This document shows, piece by piece, positions 1 to 8,234 of a stretch of 64,000 bases of DNA. The notes under the pieces were generated by a model. That model did not search any database. It was not told where the DNA came from and saw nothing but the letters and a program-made list of their open reading frames with translations. Location of the stretch: the NCBI GenBank assembly GCA_963724805.1, contig CAVRWA010000012.1, positions 1 through 64,000 on the forward strand. The letters run 5' to 3'. A program made the translations under genes and the position numbers. The stretch is from CAVQZA01 sp963724805 (lineage in GTDB: Bacteria; Actinomycetota; Thermoleophilia; Gaiellales; Gaiellaceae). The stretch's first letter is position 1. Every line of letters begins with the position of its first letter.

Positions 1-313
1 GACACCACAGCGGAGCACGGGAACGGCATGCTTGAGGGAAGCACCGTGCGCGAAAAGTGCAGCCTGAGCGACCCCGTGCTGTCCCGGTGCTGTCCCGGCA
101 CTTCGCCAAGCCCGGCAACGGTGTCGCGTGCCGACACGCAGGCGCCAAGGTGCGGGCGCTCCCTAGAGGGTGGAAATCGCTGGCACGTATGCACTGAAGC
201 AAGCACGATGAGCAAACAAGAGCATCGAGTACTGGGAGTCGAATCCAAGCTCAACAAGTGGCCTGCCAAGCGGCTCTTCAGGCGGACCCTGCCTGATTCC
301 GCCTCGTTTGAGC
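1..313. other. no supportable gene
   Basis: Open frames here look like chance high-GC frames with biased composition. I see no ribosome binding site, domain or RNA. The stretch lies outside the left attachment repeat of element 1, so it belongs to the flanking sequence or to another, older insertion. Confidence 0.5.
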
Positions 314-361
314 GACGGGAGCGACGGGACTCGAACCCGCGACCTCCGGCGTGACAGGCCG
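314..361 (-). repeat. attachment site, tRNA-Asp 3' half (left copy)
   Basis: This 48-bp segment is repeated perfectly and in the same orientation at 5356-5403. Read on the minus strand it holds the anticodon loop CTGTCAC (anticodon GUC, Asp), the variable region, a T arm with GGTTCGAGTCC and the acceptor 3' strand. The sequence beyond the anticodon does not complete a D arm or 5' acceptor, so this is a tRNA fragment. Tyrosine-recombinase elements commonly duplicate a tRNA 3' end on integration, and an integrase gene lies between the two copies. I read it as the att site left by element 1. Confidence 0.8.
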
Positions 362-471
362 CACCACCCATCCTGGGTTGTGTCGGCCGAAGTCGAGCAA
401 ACCCAGATAAACGCACGGTCGCGGCAGCTTCGGGTTCGCTACTCCCACACCGCTCCAGGCGGTCGATTCCA

Positions 472-496
472 GACGTTTGGGGCATGAATGGGGCAC
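472..496 (+). repeat. 25-bp inner end repeat, left copy (possible Int arm site)
   Basis: The motif GACGTTTrGGGCA-N4-TGGGGCAC occurs here and, in the same orientation, at 5268-5292. Each copy lies about 60 to 110 bp inside a 48-bp attachment repeat. That placement suits arm-type integrase or Xis binding sites, but binding is inferred only from position. Confidence 0.5.
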
Positions 497-550
497 GGCC
501 AGCCGGTGCAGCGGCTCGCTCCGCGGCATGGACGGCGTCACACTTCAAGC

Positions 551-1153
551 GTGGCCGGCGACTACTTCGACGACCGGATGGTCAACCGCTCGCGGTTGCT
601 CTGGACGATCGCGACGCGGCGACAGTTAGAGCGATGGGAACCGTTCGTCGCCGCCGCCGTCTTCCTCAGCTACGACGACCGCGTGCTCGGCGACGTGGAC
701 ATATGGTCGGCGCAGATCGAGCATCACCTCGCCCTCGTCGCGGCGCGTAACCTGCTGCGGGCGCTCGACCTCGACCCCCGATCGAAAGTCCCGGTCGAGC
801 CGACCCTGCGAGCCGAGCTGAAGGAGGGCCGGGACCTACACGAGCACTGGGTCGAGAACCTGCCAGTGTTCAACGTCAGGCCCAGGCCGCAGGTCGACGC
901 GCGTCACCGTTCAGGCAGCGCCTTCGCCGAGCGCAACCCCGATCGCAGCCCGTACTCGTGGCTCTCGTGGAACGGCAAGACCGGCGCCCTACTCCTGCCG
1001 CACGTCCCTGCCCTGTCACTGCACCTAGTGCTCGACGCCGTCGAGGTCGAAGTGCTCGCCGACGATGCCGCGCTGAGCCGGTTCGTACCGCCGCGAGCAC
1101 CCTCACCGTGGATCTACCAAGGCGGCAACTGGTGGCCGGCGAAGACACGCTGA
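551..1153 (+). CDS. hypothetical protein of integrative element 1
   Basis: I do not recognise a domain. About 200 residues, mixed alpha-rich, with conserved-looking blocks LWTIATRRQLERWEPF and DLHEHWVENLPVFNVRPRP, and no signal peptide or membrane segment. The frame is open back to an ATG at 488, but that start falls inside the 25-bp end repeat, so GTG 551 or ATG 578 is more likely. None has a strong Shine-Dalgarno sequence. It is the first gene after the left end of element 1 and faces the replication, excisionase and integrase genes, so it is probably an element-encoded accessory protein. Confidence 0.5.
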   Translation: MAGDYFDDRMVNRSRLLWTIATRRQLERWEPFVAAAVFLSYDDRVLGDVDIWSAQIEHHLALVAARNLLRALDLDPRSKVPVEPTLRAELKEGRDLHEHWVENLPVFNVRPRPQVDARHRSGSAFAERNPDRSPYSWLSWNGKTGALLLPHVPALSLHLVLDAVEVEVLADDAALSRFVPPRAPSPWIYQGGNWWPAKTR

Positions 1154-1247
1154 CCGTCGTCAGCCGAAATCGTCGGTCCACGTGTAAGGGCCGCCCCTTC
1201 GCCCCGAATCGCTAGATCCTGTCCGGCACCGGCGTCCATACCTCGCC

Positions 1248-2450
1248 GTGACGAGCCGGATGCTGCCCTGGGGCAGGCCGAACGAGCGGCCCGTCAGCGT
1301 GATCCCCAAGGGCTCCACCTCGACGGGGAAGTCGCACGGGACCCGCACGACACTGTCGTTCTTCCCCGATAGCGCCTACGTCGACCTCGGCTCGATGTCG
1401 CGCCGCTACCTCTTCTACACCGAGGAGAGCTTCGAGCACCGCTTCGTCTACATCCCGGAGTGGGCGTCGATCAAGAACGACGAGGAGCTCGTCGCGATGC
1501 TGCGGGTGCTGCTCTCGGAGGGCCGGATCGTGCACGGCACGGTCGAGGGCGAGGGCCGCAGGACCGCGCGCAGGATCGAGAAGAACGGGCCGACCGGGCT
1601 GCTGATGACGACGACGGACGCCGGGATCGACGCTGAGCTCGAGACGCGCTGCCTATCGGTCGTCACCGACGACTCGACCGAGCAGACCCGGCGCGTCTTC
1701 AAGGCGCTCGCCGACCTCGAAGACGACGACCGCCCGGTCGACCTCGCCCGCTGGCACGAGTTCCAGGAGTGGATCGCCGCCCACGGCGAGACGCGGGTGC
1801 GGATCGACTTCACCGACGCGCTCGCGGAGCTGATGCCGGCGACCGCCACACGGCTCAGGCGCGACTTCGTGACCGTGCTCTGCCTCGTTCGCTCGCACGC
1901 GATCGTCTACCGGGCCCAACGCCAAAGCGACGAGCGCGGCCGGATCGTGGCGACACTCGAAGGCGACTACATGCCCGTGCGCGAACTCGTCGCCGACCTG
2001 ATCGCCGAGGGCGTCGAGGCCGGCGTCTCGGAGGCGGTGCGCGCGACCGTCGAAGCGGTGCACGAGCTCTACAAGGACTCGAGCCGCCCGGTCACTCCGT
2101 CCGCGCTGACCAAGCGCCTCGGCATCGGGCGCTCGGCGACCTACGACCGCGTCCACCGAGCACTGATGCACGGCTACCTCGCCAACGAAGCCACGAAGGA
2201 GGAGCGCGGAATGAAGCTCGTCCCCGGCACCCGGCTACCCGGCGGCGAGGACTTCCTCCCCTCCGTCGACGAGATCGTCCGGCACATGTCCGGCAGGCCA
2301 CCCGCACGCTGTTCTGGCTCAACCATGCGCCCTGACAACGGTCCGTCCGGGTGTCCGGGTCGTCCGGCCGATACCCCGGATCGGGACGAACTCGAGCGGA
2401 TCGCCGACCCCATCCGCAGCGACCAGGGGGAGGCACCACGACCGACCTGA
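1248..2450 (+). pseudogene. P-loop primase/helicase-like replication protein, N-terminally truncated
   Basis: The frame opens almost directly into a Walker A motif, GSTSTGKS (residues about 26-33), followed by an ATPase-like core: YTEESFEHRFVYIPEW, then LLSEGRIVHGTVEG and GPTGLLMTTTDAGIDAELETR. The C-terminal part has a winged-helix look (VTPSALTKRLGIGRSATYDRVHRALMHGYL, residues about 285-315). Large ICE proteins of this type carry several hundred residues of primase/TOPRIM sequence before the P-loop, and these are missing here. The upstream DNA does not supply them in another frame that I can see. I infer a remnant of the element's replication protein. No good ribosome binding site precedes the first start. 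Confidence 0.55.
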
Positions 2451-2617
2451 GCGCCGCCCCCGCCGACGAGGCACGCGAGCCGCTGCGTGACCGCGCCGAC
2501 CGCGGCCACCCGCCCGCCTGGATCCCCGACGAGGCGGCGACGAGGGCGCGCTCTTCTGAGACGGACGCGCGACGGGCAACGGATGAGCTCGAGCGAGAGT
2601 GGGAGCGCGACCGTTGA
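2438..2617 (+). CDS. small charged protein with apparent ACG start
   Basis: A 59-residue acidic/basic helical frame (DLSAAPADEAREPLRDRADRG near the start, ATDELEREWERDR at the end). A clear Shine-Dalgarno stretch (GGGGGAGG, 2426-2433) is placed for an ACG at 2438, where ATG would be expected. The stop overlaps the TTG start of the next gene, a coupling typical of element operons. Either an ATG decayed to ACG, or the gene uses a rare start; an upstream GTG at 2351 would overlap the previous gene by 100 nt. Function unknown. Confidence 0.4.
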   Translation, partial: TTDLSAAPADEAREPLRDRADRGHPPAWIPDEAATRARSSETDARRATDELEREWERDR

Positions 2618-2922
2618 GCGGCCGGCTACTCACGACTCGCGAGGTAGCCGAGCGGCTCGGCGTCACCCCGGAGACAGTGCTCCGCTGGATCGACACGCAG
2701 GGGCTGCCGGCGATCAGACTCACGAGCCGTGCGCTTCGCTACAGCGAGGCCGAGCTCGAGGCGTGGCTCGAACGTCACGCGACGGCGGGCACGGCCGACC
2801 GAGAAGTGCTGACTACCCGAACGGACCGCACCCGCCGGGCGGGAGCCTACGCCTCGCTACCATTCCCCTCGCTGACTACCCCGCCGCCAGATGCGGTGAC
2901 GACAACTGAGGAGGAACCCTGA
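2614..2922 (+). CDS. helix-turn-helix excisionase/DNA-binding protein
   Basis: The N-terminal half is a MerR/HTH_17-type winged helix: LLTTREVAERLGVTPETVLR, then WIDTQGLPAIRL and YSEAELEAWLERH (residues about 4-57). The C-terminal 40 residues are low-complexity. Xis proteins of actinobacterial integrative elements have this fold, lie directly before int and bend attachment-site DNA to direct excision. TTG 2614 is chosen because it overlaps the previous stop and starts right before the domain. The stop overlaps the ATG of int (TGATG), so int and this gene are probably translationally coupled. Confidence 0.75.
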   Translation: MSGRLLTTREVAERLGVTPETVLRWIDTQGLPAIRLTSRALRYSEAELEAWLERHATAGTADREVLTTRTDRTRRAGAYASLPFPSLTTPPPDAVTTTEEEP

Positions 2923-3998
2923 TGCCCGCGATGCAGCGCGGCCACGCCCGCAAGCTTCCGTCTGGGAAGTGGCAGTTGCGGTACTACGAGCCCGACGGCA
3001 CCCGCAAGACCGGCGGCACCTTCCCATCCAAGAGCGCCGCGATGCAGCACTACCGCGAGACGATCGAGCCGCGCTTGGACGGCGCCGAGCCGATGCCCGA
3101 GCTCACGCTCTCCAAGCTCGTCGACGTCTACCTCGAGCGTCACGCGGCCGTTGTCCGCCCGCGCACCGTCACGACCTTGCGCGAGCGGCTCGTCCACGCG
3201 ACTCGCGCCTACGGCGATGTTTCGCTGCGCGAGCTCGAGCGGATGGCGGGCGAGCTCGCCGCCTGGCAGGCGACGCTGCCGGAAAGGTCGCGCTACGGGA
3301 TCGTGCAGGCCCTCCGCCAGACGCTCGCCGCCGCTGTGCGGTGAGACTACATGAGCCGCAATCCGGCCAAGCTCGCCGGTCGCAACCCGGAGCCTCCGCC
3401 GCGCTCGATTCGCACCTACACGCTCACTGAGCTCGACGCCCTCGCGGCCGAACTCTCCCAGCCGTATCGACCACTGCCGGCGTTCGCCGCCGCGACCGGG
3501 CTGCGGCCGGAGGAGTGGCTTGCGCTCGAACGCCGCGACGCCGACCGTCGCGCCGGGATCGTCACCGTCCGTCGCACGGTTTCCGATGGCGGCGTCGTCG
3601 AGCTCGCCAAGACCAGCGCGAGCCGTCGGCAGGTGCCGATCTCTCGGCGTGCGTCGGCCGCGCTCGACGCCCTCCCGCCACGGCTCGACACACACTTCCT
3701 GTTCCACGCGCCCGAGGGTGGGCTGCTCGACCTCGACAACTTCCGCCGCCGCGAGTGGGCGATCGCGGTCAACGCGTCAGGTGTCGAAACCCCAGCCCGA
3801 ATCTATGACCTGCGCTGGACCTTCGCGAGCAACGCGCTCGCCGCGGGCGTGACTGTGTTCGAGCTCGGCCGTGTGATGGGGACGAGCGTGCGGATGATCG
3901 AGCGCCACTACGGGGCGCTCCTCGACGGAGCCCACAACGTCATCGCGAGCCGCCTCGACGCGTTCGAAGCTGAGCTCGAGAAAACCGCGGGAGAGTGA
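2922..3998 (+). pseudogene. int: tyrosine recombinase (integrase) with an in-frame TGA
   Basis: Two frames in the same phase (2922-3344 and 3351-3998) join into one phage-type integrase of about 358 residues. The N-terminal half has the AP2-like GKWQLRYYEPDGTRKTGG block and the SAM-like core-binding domain (LTLSKLVDVYLERHAAVVRPRT). The C-terminal half is catalytic: Arg in TGLRPEEWLAL, Lys in KTSASRRQVPI, the box YDLRWTFAS and the nucleophile in MIERHYG. The break is codon 141, TGA at 3342-3344, inside a stretch that would read AVRWDYMSRNPAKLAG if it were TGG. Start ATG 2922 has GAGGAGG upstream. Unless the stop is read through, the recombinase is inactive. It probably integrated the element into tRNA-Asp. 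Confidence 0.85.
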
Positions 3999-4114
3999 AG
4001 TGTGGCGAGAGGGCGCTCGCCTGGGCGAGTATTGCGCTATGACGCCTGAACTATTCGGTCCGACACGCGTCACAAGTTTCTCAGCTTGGTCGATCCCGAA
4101 CTGGTAGAAGCGCC

Positions 4115-4165
4115 TCCCTGGCGCTCGTGAGGTGTCTTGCAATACCCCGTCGCGAGCGCCAGGGA
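4115..4165. terminator. 13-bp inverted repeat between convergent genes
   Basis: TCCCTGGCGCTCG (4115-4127) pairs perfectly with CGAGCGCCAGGGA (4153-4165) around a 25-nt loop. It lies between the convergent integrase and collagen-like genes. There is no strong T-run, so it is a possible bidirectional factor-assisted terminator. Confidence 0.55.
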
Positions 4166-4216
4166 GAACGTCGTCCGTGCACTACCCGCCGTGCTCCCGA
4201 AGGATCCGGAGAACGA

Positions 4217-5087
4217 CTACCCGGCCGCCACCGAGAACGAGGCGGTCGCACTTCCATTCAGCCCGGTGGAACAGGACGGCCTGCCCGCCGTGACGCTCGG
4301 GACTCCAAGCGGGGGACAACTCGACGGCGCGAATGCCGTGCCGACAGCCGTTCCATAGCCGACCGTTGAAACGACCGACCAAGCATCGCCCAGGGCGCCG
4401 ACGAGCACGATATCGCCGGACGGCCTCTGGACGGTGACTGAGCAGGTCGCGCCCTCCGGACCGTTCATTGTTTCCGTCCCACCCGGCCAGACGGCATCGG
4501 TGAACAACCCGCCTGTTGAGCTGGTCATCGTGAACGTGAACGTGTGGGATGCGCACGCCGGAGGCGCGACGGTGTTGCAGATGATGGTCCCGTTCGCGTT
4601 GAAGCCGATCACCTGCGTGCCGGTCGGGCAAGAGGTTCCGGCAGCATTGTTAGGCCCTGGCGGCCCTGCCGGCCCTGCCGGGCCTGTAGCGCCGGTTGCA
4701 CCTGGCGGCCCTTGCGGCCCGGTCGCGCCGGTGTCACCCTTCGGACCGGCGGGGCCGGCGGGACCCGCTGGTCCAGTGGCACCGGTCGCGCCGGTATCGC
4801 CCTTCGGCCCGGCGGGGCCGCGGGACCGCGGGCCCAGTCGGACCGGCGGGACCGGCTGGGCCGGTCTGGCTCCAGCTGATCGCGATCTCCGACGGCCGGC
4901 AGCTGTCGCCTGCGCTTGGGTCGATCACACGCAGGTTGCCGACGTTCTTCTGATAGCAGCCGTTGATGACTCCGCTCGAGTCGGGAATCGCGGCCTGCAC
5001 CGCGCTCACGACCCCAAACACGGCAGCACCAAGTATCAGCGCGAGCAACAACTTCGACCCGCGCGAGAGAGACTGGACACGCTCCAT
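4217..5087 (-). pseudogene. secreted collagen-like repeat protein, frameshifted
   Basis: ATG at 5087 follows a strong AAGGAG site. The first segment has a signal/anchor (SKLLLALILGAAVFGVVSAVQA) and a small domain seen in actinobacterial collagen-like proteins (GVINGCYQKNVGNLRVIDP, residues about 40-60). It then enters Gly-X-Y repeats (TGPAGPAGPTGPA) and falls out of frame near 4820. In another frame the repeats continue (GPKGDTGATGATGPAGPAGP and similar, about 4640-4810) and lead into a beta-rich C-terminal domain (VIGFNANGTIICNT, then SHTFTFTMTSSTGG) that stops with TAG at 4217. One indel in the repeat tract would restore about 290 residues. The gene is the cargo of element 1 and opposes the integrase; surface or matrix function is inferred from the repeats. 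Confidence 0.75.
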
Positions 5088-5267
5088 CGCGGTCTCCTTC
5101 CACTGATTAGGTTCGGGCTGCCCGTCCGCCGACAGCCGCAGAAAGCCGCCGAGAGACAACCCCTCAAGTACGTGTCTACGCCCCAGCCCGCTCGTTGTCA
5201 ACGCCCGCGAGGTTTCTTGCACCCGCGACGCGCGTGTCAGCCGCTGCGCGAGCGTCCTTCACGCCTG

Positions 5268-5292
5268 GACGTTTAGGGCACTTGTGGGGCAC
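5268..5292 (+). repeat. 25-bp inner end repeat, right copy
   Basis: Second copy of the motif at 472-496, differing mainly in the 4-nt spacer. It lies 63 bp inside the right attachment repeat and is compatible with an arm-type site of the element 1 integrase. Confidence 0.5.
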
Positions 5293-5355
5293 GCCTTGGG
5301 CGTGTCCAATGAGCCCTAGAGACGCGAAACCCCCGCGTTAGCAGGGGCATCGCGG

Positions 5356-5403
5356 GACGGGAGCGACGGGACTCGAACCCGCGACCTCCGGCGTGACAGG
5401 CCG
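5356..5403 (-). repeat. attachment site, tRNA-Asp (right copy, degenerate tRNA)
   Basis: Identical over 48 bp to 314-361, offset 5042 bp. This copy extends a little further towards a tRNA: on the minus strand the anticodon stem is complete (CCGGC-CTGTCAC-GCCGG) and an AGTTCGGT stretch recalls a D loop. No 5' acceptor strand matching GGGAGCG is present, so it is not a functional tRNA. With the tRNA reading leftwards, the element should lie to its left, as seen. The 5' half may have been replaced by a later insertion on the right. Confidence 0.75.
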
Positions 5404-5565
5404 GCACGAGCACCGAACTAAGCGCGACGCAGTGTGCCGCGGATGGCTTGGCTATGCCGATTCTGAGCTGTTCCGCTCTGATCGTTGTGCGGCGTTACGC
5501 GAGGTTACGGGCTGGACTGCTGTGGAGACTGCTGTGGAGGTCGGCCGACCTGGGGCCAGGCCTCC

Positions 5566-6234
5566 TCACGCCGGGTCGAGCGCTTCCCGCAGGGCGTTTC
5601 GCGCATCGTCGGTGAGGACGGCAAGTCGCCGGCGCAGGAGGGCGTCTCCCTGGCCGTTCGCGACAGTGGTGATCTCTTCGGCGTAGAGGGTCGCGAAGAC
5701 GAGCTGCATGTCCTCCCAGGACATGTTCTTAACCGCCTCGGCGCTCTGGGGCAGGCGCGGGACAGGGGCCTCTTCGGCTTGGGGGACACGGCCGAGGCCT
5801 TCTCGCAGCAACAGCTCGATTGCGGCGACGCGGGAGCGGACGTCGGGGACGCTGACCTGGGTGCGCTGTTTCCTGCCGCAGTCGGGGCAGGTGAAGGTCG
5901 CCCAGTGCTCTCTGCTGGCGCCGAGGGCGGCGTCGAGGAGTGCAGCCTGGATCTCGTCGAGTGAAGATGCAGCTGCCTGGGCGAGCGCAGGTCGTACCGC
6001 GGCGGGATCGGTCGTGAGCACCTTGGTGCTGGTCATCGGCTCGGCCTCCAGTTCGAGTGATTCCTCAGGGCGTGGGTTTCGTCGTCGCGGGTAGTGCCCG
6101 GCGCGAACGGCGTCCTCGCCGTGGCGGTCGATGAGCTGCTGGTGGTGGCGGCAAAAGCTCGCCTCGGGTGATGCGGCGAGTGCGCCGCAGGGCTGGTTGT
6201 CGCGGCGGCGGGCGGCACAGCGCGGGACGGGCAT
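5566..6234 (-). CDS. hypothetical protein with N-terminal Cys/His motif
   Basis: A 222-residue protein. The N-terminus (PRCAARRRDNQPCGALA, then SFCRHHQQLIDRHGED) has a C-x10-C-x11-C-H arrangement like the short zinc-binding leader found on many phage-derived small proteins. A second pair, FTCPDCGRKQRTQVSV (residues about 115-130), looks like a zinc ribbon half. The rest is helical and acidic (IELLLREGLGRVPQAEEAPV; MSWEDMQLVFATLYAEEITT). It is the first gene right of element 1, and its start is about 75 bp from a dispersed CG repeat. I cannot name a function; a terminase-small-subunit-like or DNA-associated role is one possibility. Confidence 0.55.
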   Translation of the reverse strand: MPVPRCAARRRDNQPCGALAASPEASFCRHHQQLIDRHGEDAVRAGHYPRRRNPRPEESLELEAEPMTSTKVLTTDPAAVRPALAQAAASSLDEIQAALLDAALGASREHWATFTCPDCGRKQRTQVSVPDVRSRVAAIELLLREGLGRVPQAEEAPVPRLPQSAEAVKNMSWEDMQLVFATLYAEEITTVANGQGDALLRRRLAVLTDDARNALREALDPA

Positions 6235-6307
6235 CTCTCAATTGTTGCGCTCGGTACTAGTAGTTGCCAAGCCCGCGTACAGGCCCCGCACTCGCGCCGT
6301 CGCCTGG

Positions 6308-6351
6308 GGGGTGGGCGGTCAGCTCGCATCGCGCGCGCGTGCGCGCGAGGG
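6308..6351 (+). repeat. dispersed CG repeat, copy A
   Basis: Consensus-like copy: head GGGGTGGGCGGTCAGCTCGC followed by ATCGCGCGCGCGTGCGCGCGAGGG. The 18-nt core (6330-6347) is a pure alternating pyrimidine-purine tract with 8-bp self-complementary arms. Related copies lie at 11888-11911, 23860-23878 (inverted), 27172-27215 (inverted), 29926-29969 and 32327-32350. Confidence 0.8.
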
Positions 6352-7008
6352 ACGAAGGCTGCGAGGACATGCACGCCGAAGGCTACGCCGCTGGTTTGGC
6401 CGCGCCCTAGTGTCTGATCGGGCCACGGGCCACAGAGCTGGGAACCGGTCGGGGCGCGGCAGGAGGGCACAACACGCGCGCGCTCCCGGCCAGTCCGCTG
6501 GGACGAGGTCGTCTCGCCCCACTTGCGCCGCGCCCAAAGATAGCGCGACCCATCAAGAAGCAGAAGGCGGTCGTGGTGGCGACCGGCCGGGGCTGCGGGG
6601 GAAAGGAAACGCAACACCGGCCGGTCAGGTCGAGGCACGGCAGGACGCCGCGACACACCATCCACGGTAGCCAGTCGAGCCTCGCCTGCCAGAAGGCGCA
6701 CCAGCCGCTTCCCCTAGTGCTAACGGGAACCGGCCGGAGCGTCAAGGATGCAACGCCACGCGGCCGGTTCCACCGAGGCACGACGCATCCCGACGCACCC
6801 CGATACGCCAACAAACACGGTACTCCGATCCTTCGCGCGAAGCGACCCCACCAGCGCCCTTGCCCTTCGCTCCCGTCCCTCCGTTCAAGGCACAGAGGCA
6901 ACCGCGCACGCTCAGGTCGATGCTTGAACCCCAGCCGATCACCCGGCCGACCCGGAGCGCCAGCGACGGAGGCCAACAAGAACGGAACGAGAAGGATCGG
7001 GCCTGACA

Positions 7009-7056
7009 GGTAGGTTGCAGTGGGGAGCGGTGTGGGGGGACTAACCACCGCACCCG
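7009..7056 (+). ncRNA. conserved hairpin with GGGGACTAA loop, copy 1
   Basis: GTAGGTTG, then GCGGTG (7027-7032) pairing with CACCGC (7046-7051) around a loop containing GGGGGGACTAAC. The same arrangement recurs at 12570-12617 and, in diverged sequence but with a longer stem, at 8815-8870. Preservation of stem and loop in the diverged copy suggests a structured element. Whether it is transcribed is unknown. Confidence 0.4.
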
Positions 7057-7287
7057 GTCCGCCTCCCGACCACCCGATCTTCAGCAACGAGGGCGGAGCC
7101 GGATCGAACCGGGAACGAGAGAAACGAGAAGAAACAGGTCGGGCGACGACCGCCGGTGTGCCGAGGCCAGACAACGCAACAAGGCCACGCTGCGCGCACA
7201 CGCTGTTGGGCGTTCACTACTTCTTGCCCCCCAGACACCCCGCCTACGGTTGAGGAATACTGAGAGGAACGAGACGGAGGTCCTGCG

Positions 7288-7527
7288 GTGACCGAGAATT
7301 TGGAGGAGGACCGATACCGGGTCAGGGCGACGGGCGGATACTTCGAGGTCTGGCGACGACCGAACGACCTCCGGCCCGAATGGCGGATCACCTGGCTACC
7401 GGACGGCGACGACGTGGGCCACACCTGGACACCGAGCACAGACCTAGAGGTCGACGGGGTGGACGACAAGAACAAGCTACTCGCGTGGGGCCGTGAGCGC
7501 TTCGGGCCGAACGACGACAAGAAGTAG
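7288..7527 (+). CDS. hypothetical 79-aa protein
   Basis: GTG start, short beta-rich protein: YRVRATGGYFEVWRRPNDLR, then WRITWLPDGDDVGHTWTPST and a charged C-terminus GRERFGPNDDKK. It resembles small WYL/beta-barrel-like island proteins only in general composition, so I do not assign a family. A hairpin (7548-7583) directly follows the stop. The duplicate copy at 12849-13085 carries compensating indels and is probably dead, which suggests this one is the working copy. Confidence 0.55.
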   Translation: MTENLEEDRYRVRATGGYFEVWRRPNDLRPEWRITWLPDGDDVGHTWTPSTDLEVDGVDDKNKLLAWGRERFGPNDDKK

Positions 7528-7547
7528 AGCTGTTGCTACACGACGTG

Positions 7548-7583
7548 TCAGGAATGTCCCCCGACACCGAGGGCTATTCCTGA
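7548..7583 (+). terminator. hairpin after the 79-aa ORF
   Basis: TCAGGAAT (7548-7555) pairs with ATTCCTGA (7576-7583), with extra CCC/GGG pairing inside. It lies 21 nt after the stop codon and is repeated in the duplicated block. No long T-run follows, so it is a moderate terminator candidate. Confidence 0.5.
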
Positions 7584-7633
7584 TGGTTCAGTCTGGGGAC
7601 TAGGGCGGGCCTCTTCTGTCGCAGGCTCGCCCG

Positions 7634-7924
7634 CTATGTCTCGGGGGGCAACGAAGGAGGCCCCGCCTTCATACTGAAGTTCTCGGGCGGCTGATGCTGT
7701 GGGATCAGCCCGAACCTGTCGAGGCTAAACCTGCGCCCACAGATCGCGCACAGCCCCGACGTGACGCCGAAACGGACTTCCTTTGTCTGCCGTAGCGGCG
7801 CGGCCCCGCCACCATCGCAATCGCCTAGCCCTCCCTGACCCATCCTGCTTGAGAGCCTAGCCGGGCGACACTTGGCTGAGCGGGAGCGCGAGGCCAGGGT
7901 AGCTTCCCGCGCGCCCGCCGTCAC
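7634..7924 (-). CDS. small zinc-motif protein, copy 1
   Basis: A 96-aa frame. The credible part is its C-terminal half: VRFGVTSGLCAICGRRFSLD, then RFGLIPQHQPP, where a C-x2-C pair followed by a conserved His looks like one knuckle of a small zinc ribbon. The first ~45 residues are Arg/Ala/Gly-rich and may be untranslated; an internal start is likely. A copy with four amino-acid differences is at 13193-13483. Function unknown. Confidence 0.4.
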   Translation of the reverse strand: MTAGAREATLASRSRSAKCRPARLSSRMGQGGLGDCDGGGAAPLRQTKEVRFGVTSGLCAICGRRFSLDRFGLIPQHQPPENFSMKAGPPSLPPET

Positions 7925-8234
7925 GGCACCTTCCCGTACCCCTCACTCTCCCTCCACGATCTCAGCGCTCGTGACTGACTCCAAGAGCATCTGCTTGATC
8001 TCCAGCGCCACGGCGCCACCGACTACTACGAACGCCCCCCTGGGCGGTCGCTGATCGCGCGCGAGGTGTCTGAGCGCCAAGTGTGGCGGGGTCCTCGATG
8101 TGCTGGAAGTCGGTTACGAGACGGTCCGGCAAGGGAGCTGTCCCCCGGTAACCGGTTGCCGATGCACTCGACCCTTGGGAGATAGCGCCACCCTCGCTCC
8201 GCCTATGGCCGAAAAGCAACAAGCGCGCCGGCGG

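Larger units (their letters stand above)
6328..8030 (+). repeat. 1.7-kb duplicated block, copy 1
   Basis: Nearly identical to 11888-13589 in the same orientation, with scattered substitutions and a few single-base indels. The left boundary falls at the start of a dispersed CG repeat (ATCGCG...); the right ends with ACCGACTACTACG. It contains a 79-aa ORF, a 96-aa opposite-strand ORF and about 0.9 kb (6352-7287) without a convincing gene. The long minus-strand frames through that part have low-quality composition. I see no terminal inverted repeats or transposase. Confidence 0.85.

Noticed and set aside
3342..3344. UGA as a sense Trp codon in this genome
   Set aside because: All core genes use TGA freely as stop, including many overlapping GTGA/ATGA junctions, so the genetic code is standard.
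314..5403. functional tRNA-Asp genes at both ends of element 1
   Set aside because: Both copies lack a 5' acceptor strand; only the 3' half is conserved.
6407..7201. 264-aa minus-strand frame in the duplicated block
   Set aside because: Pro/Arg/Gly/Cys-rich without domain pattern or ribosome binding site; the equivalent frame in copy 2 is broken by indels, as expected for a chance frame.
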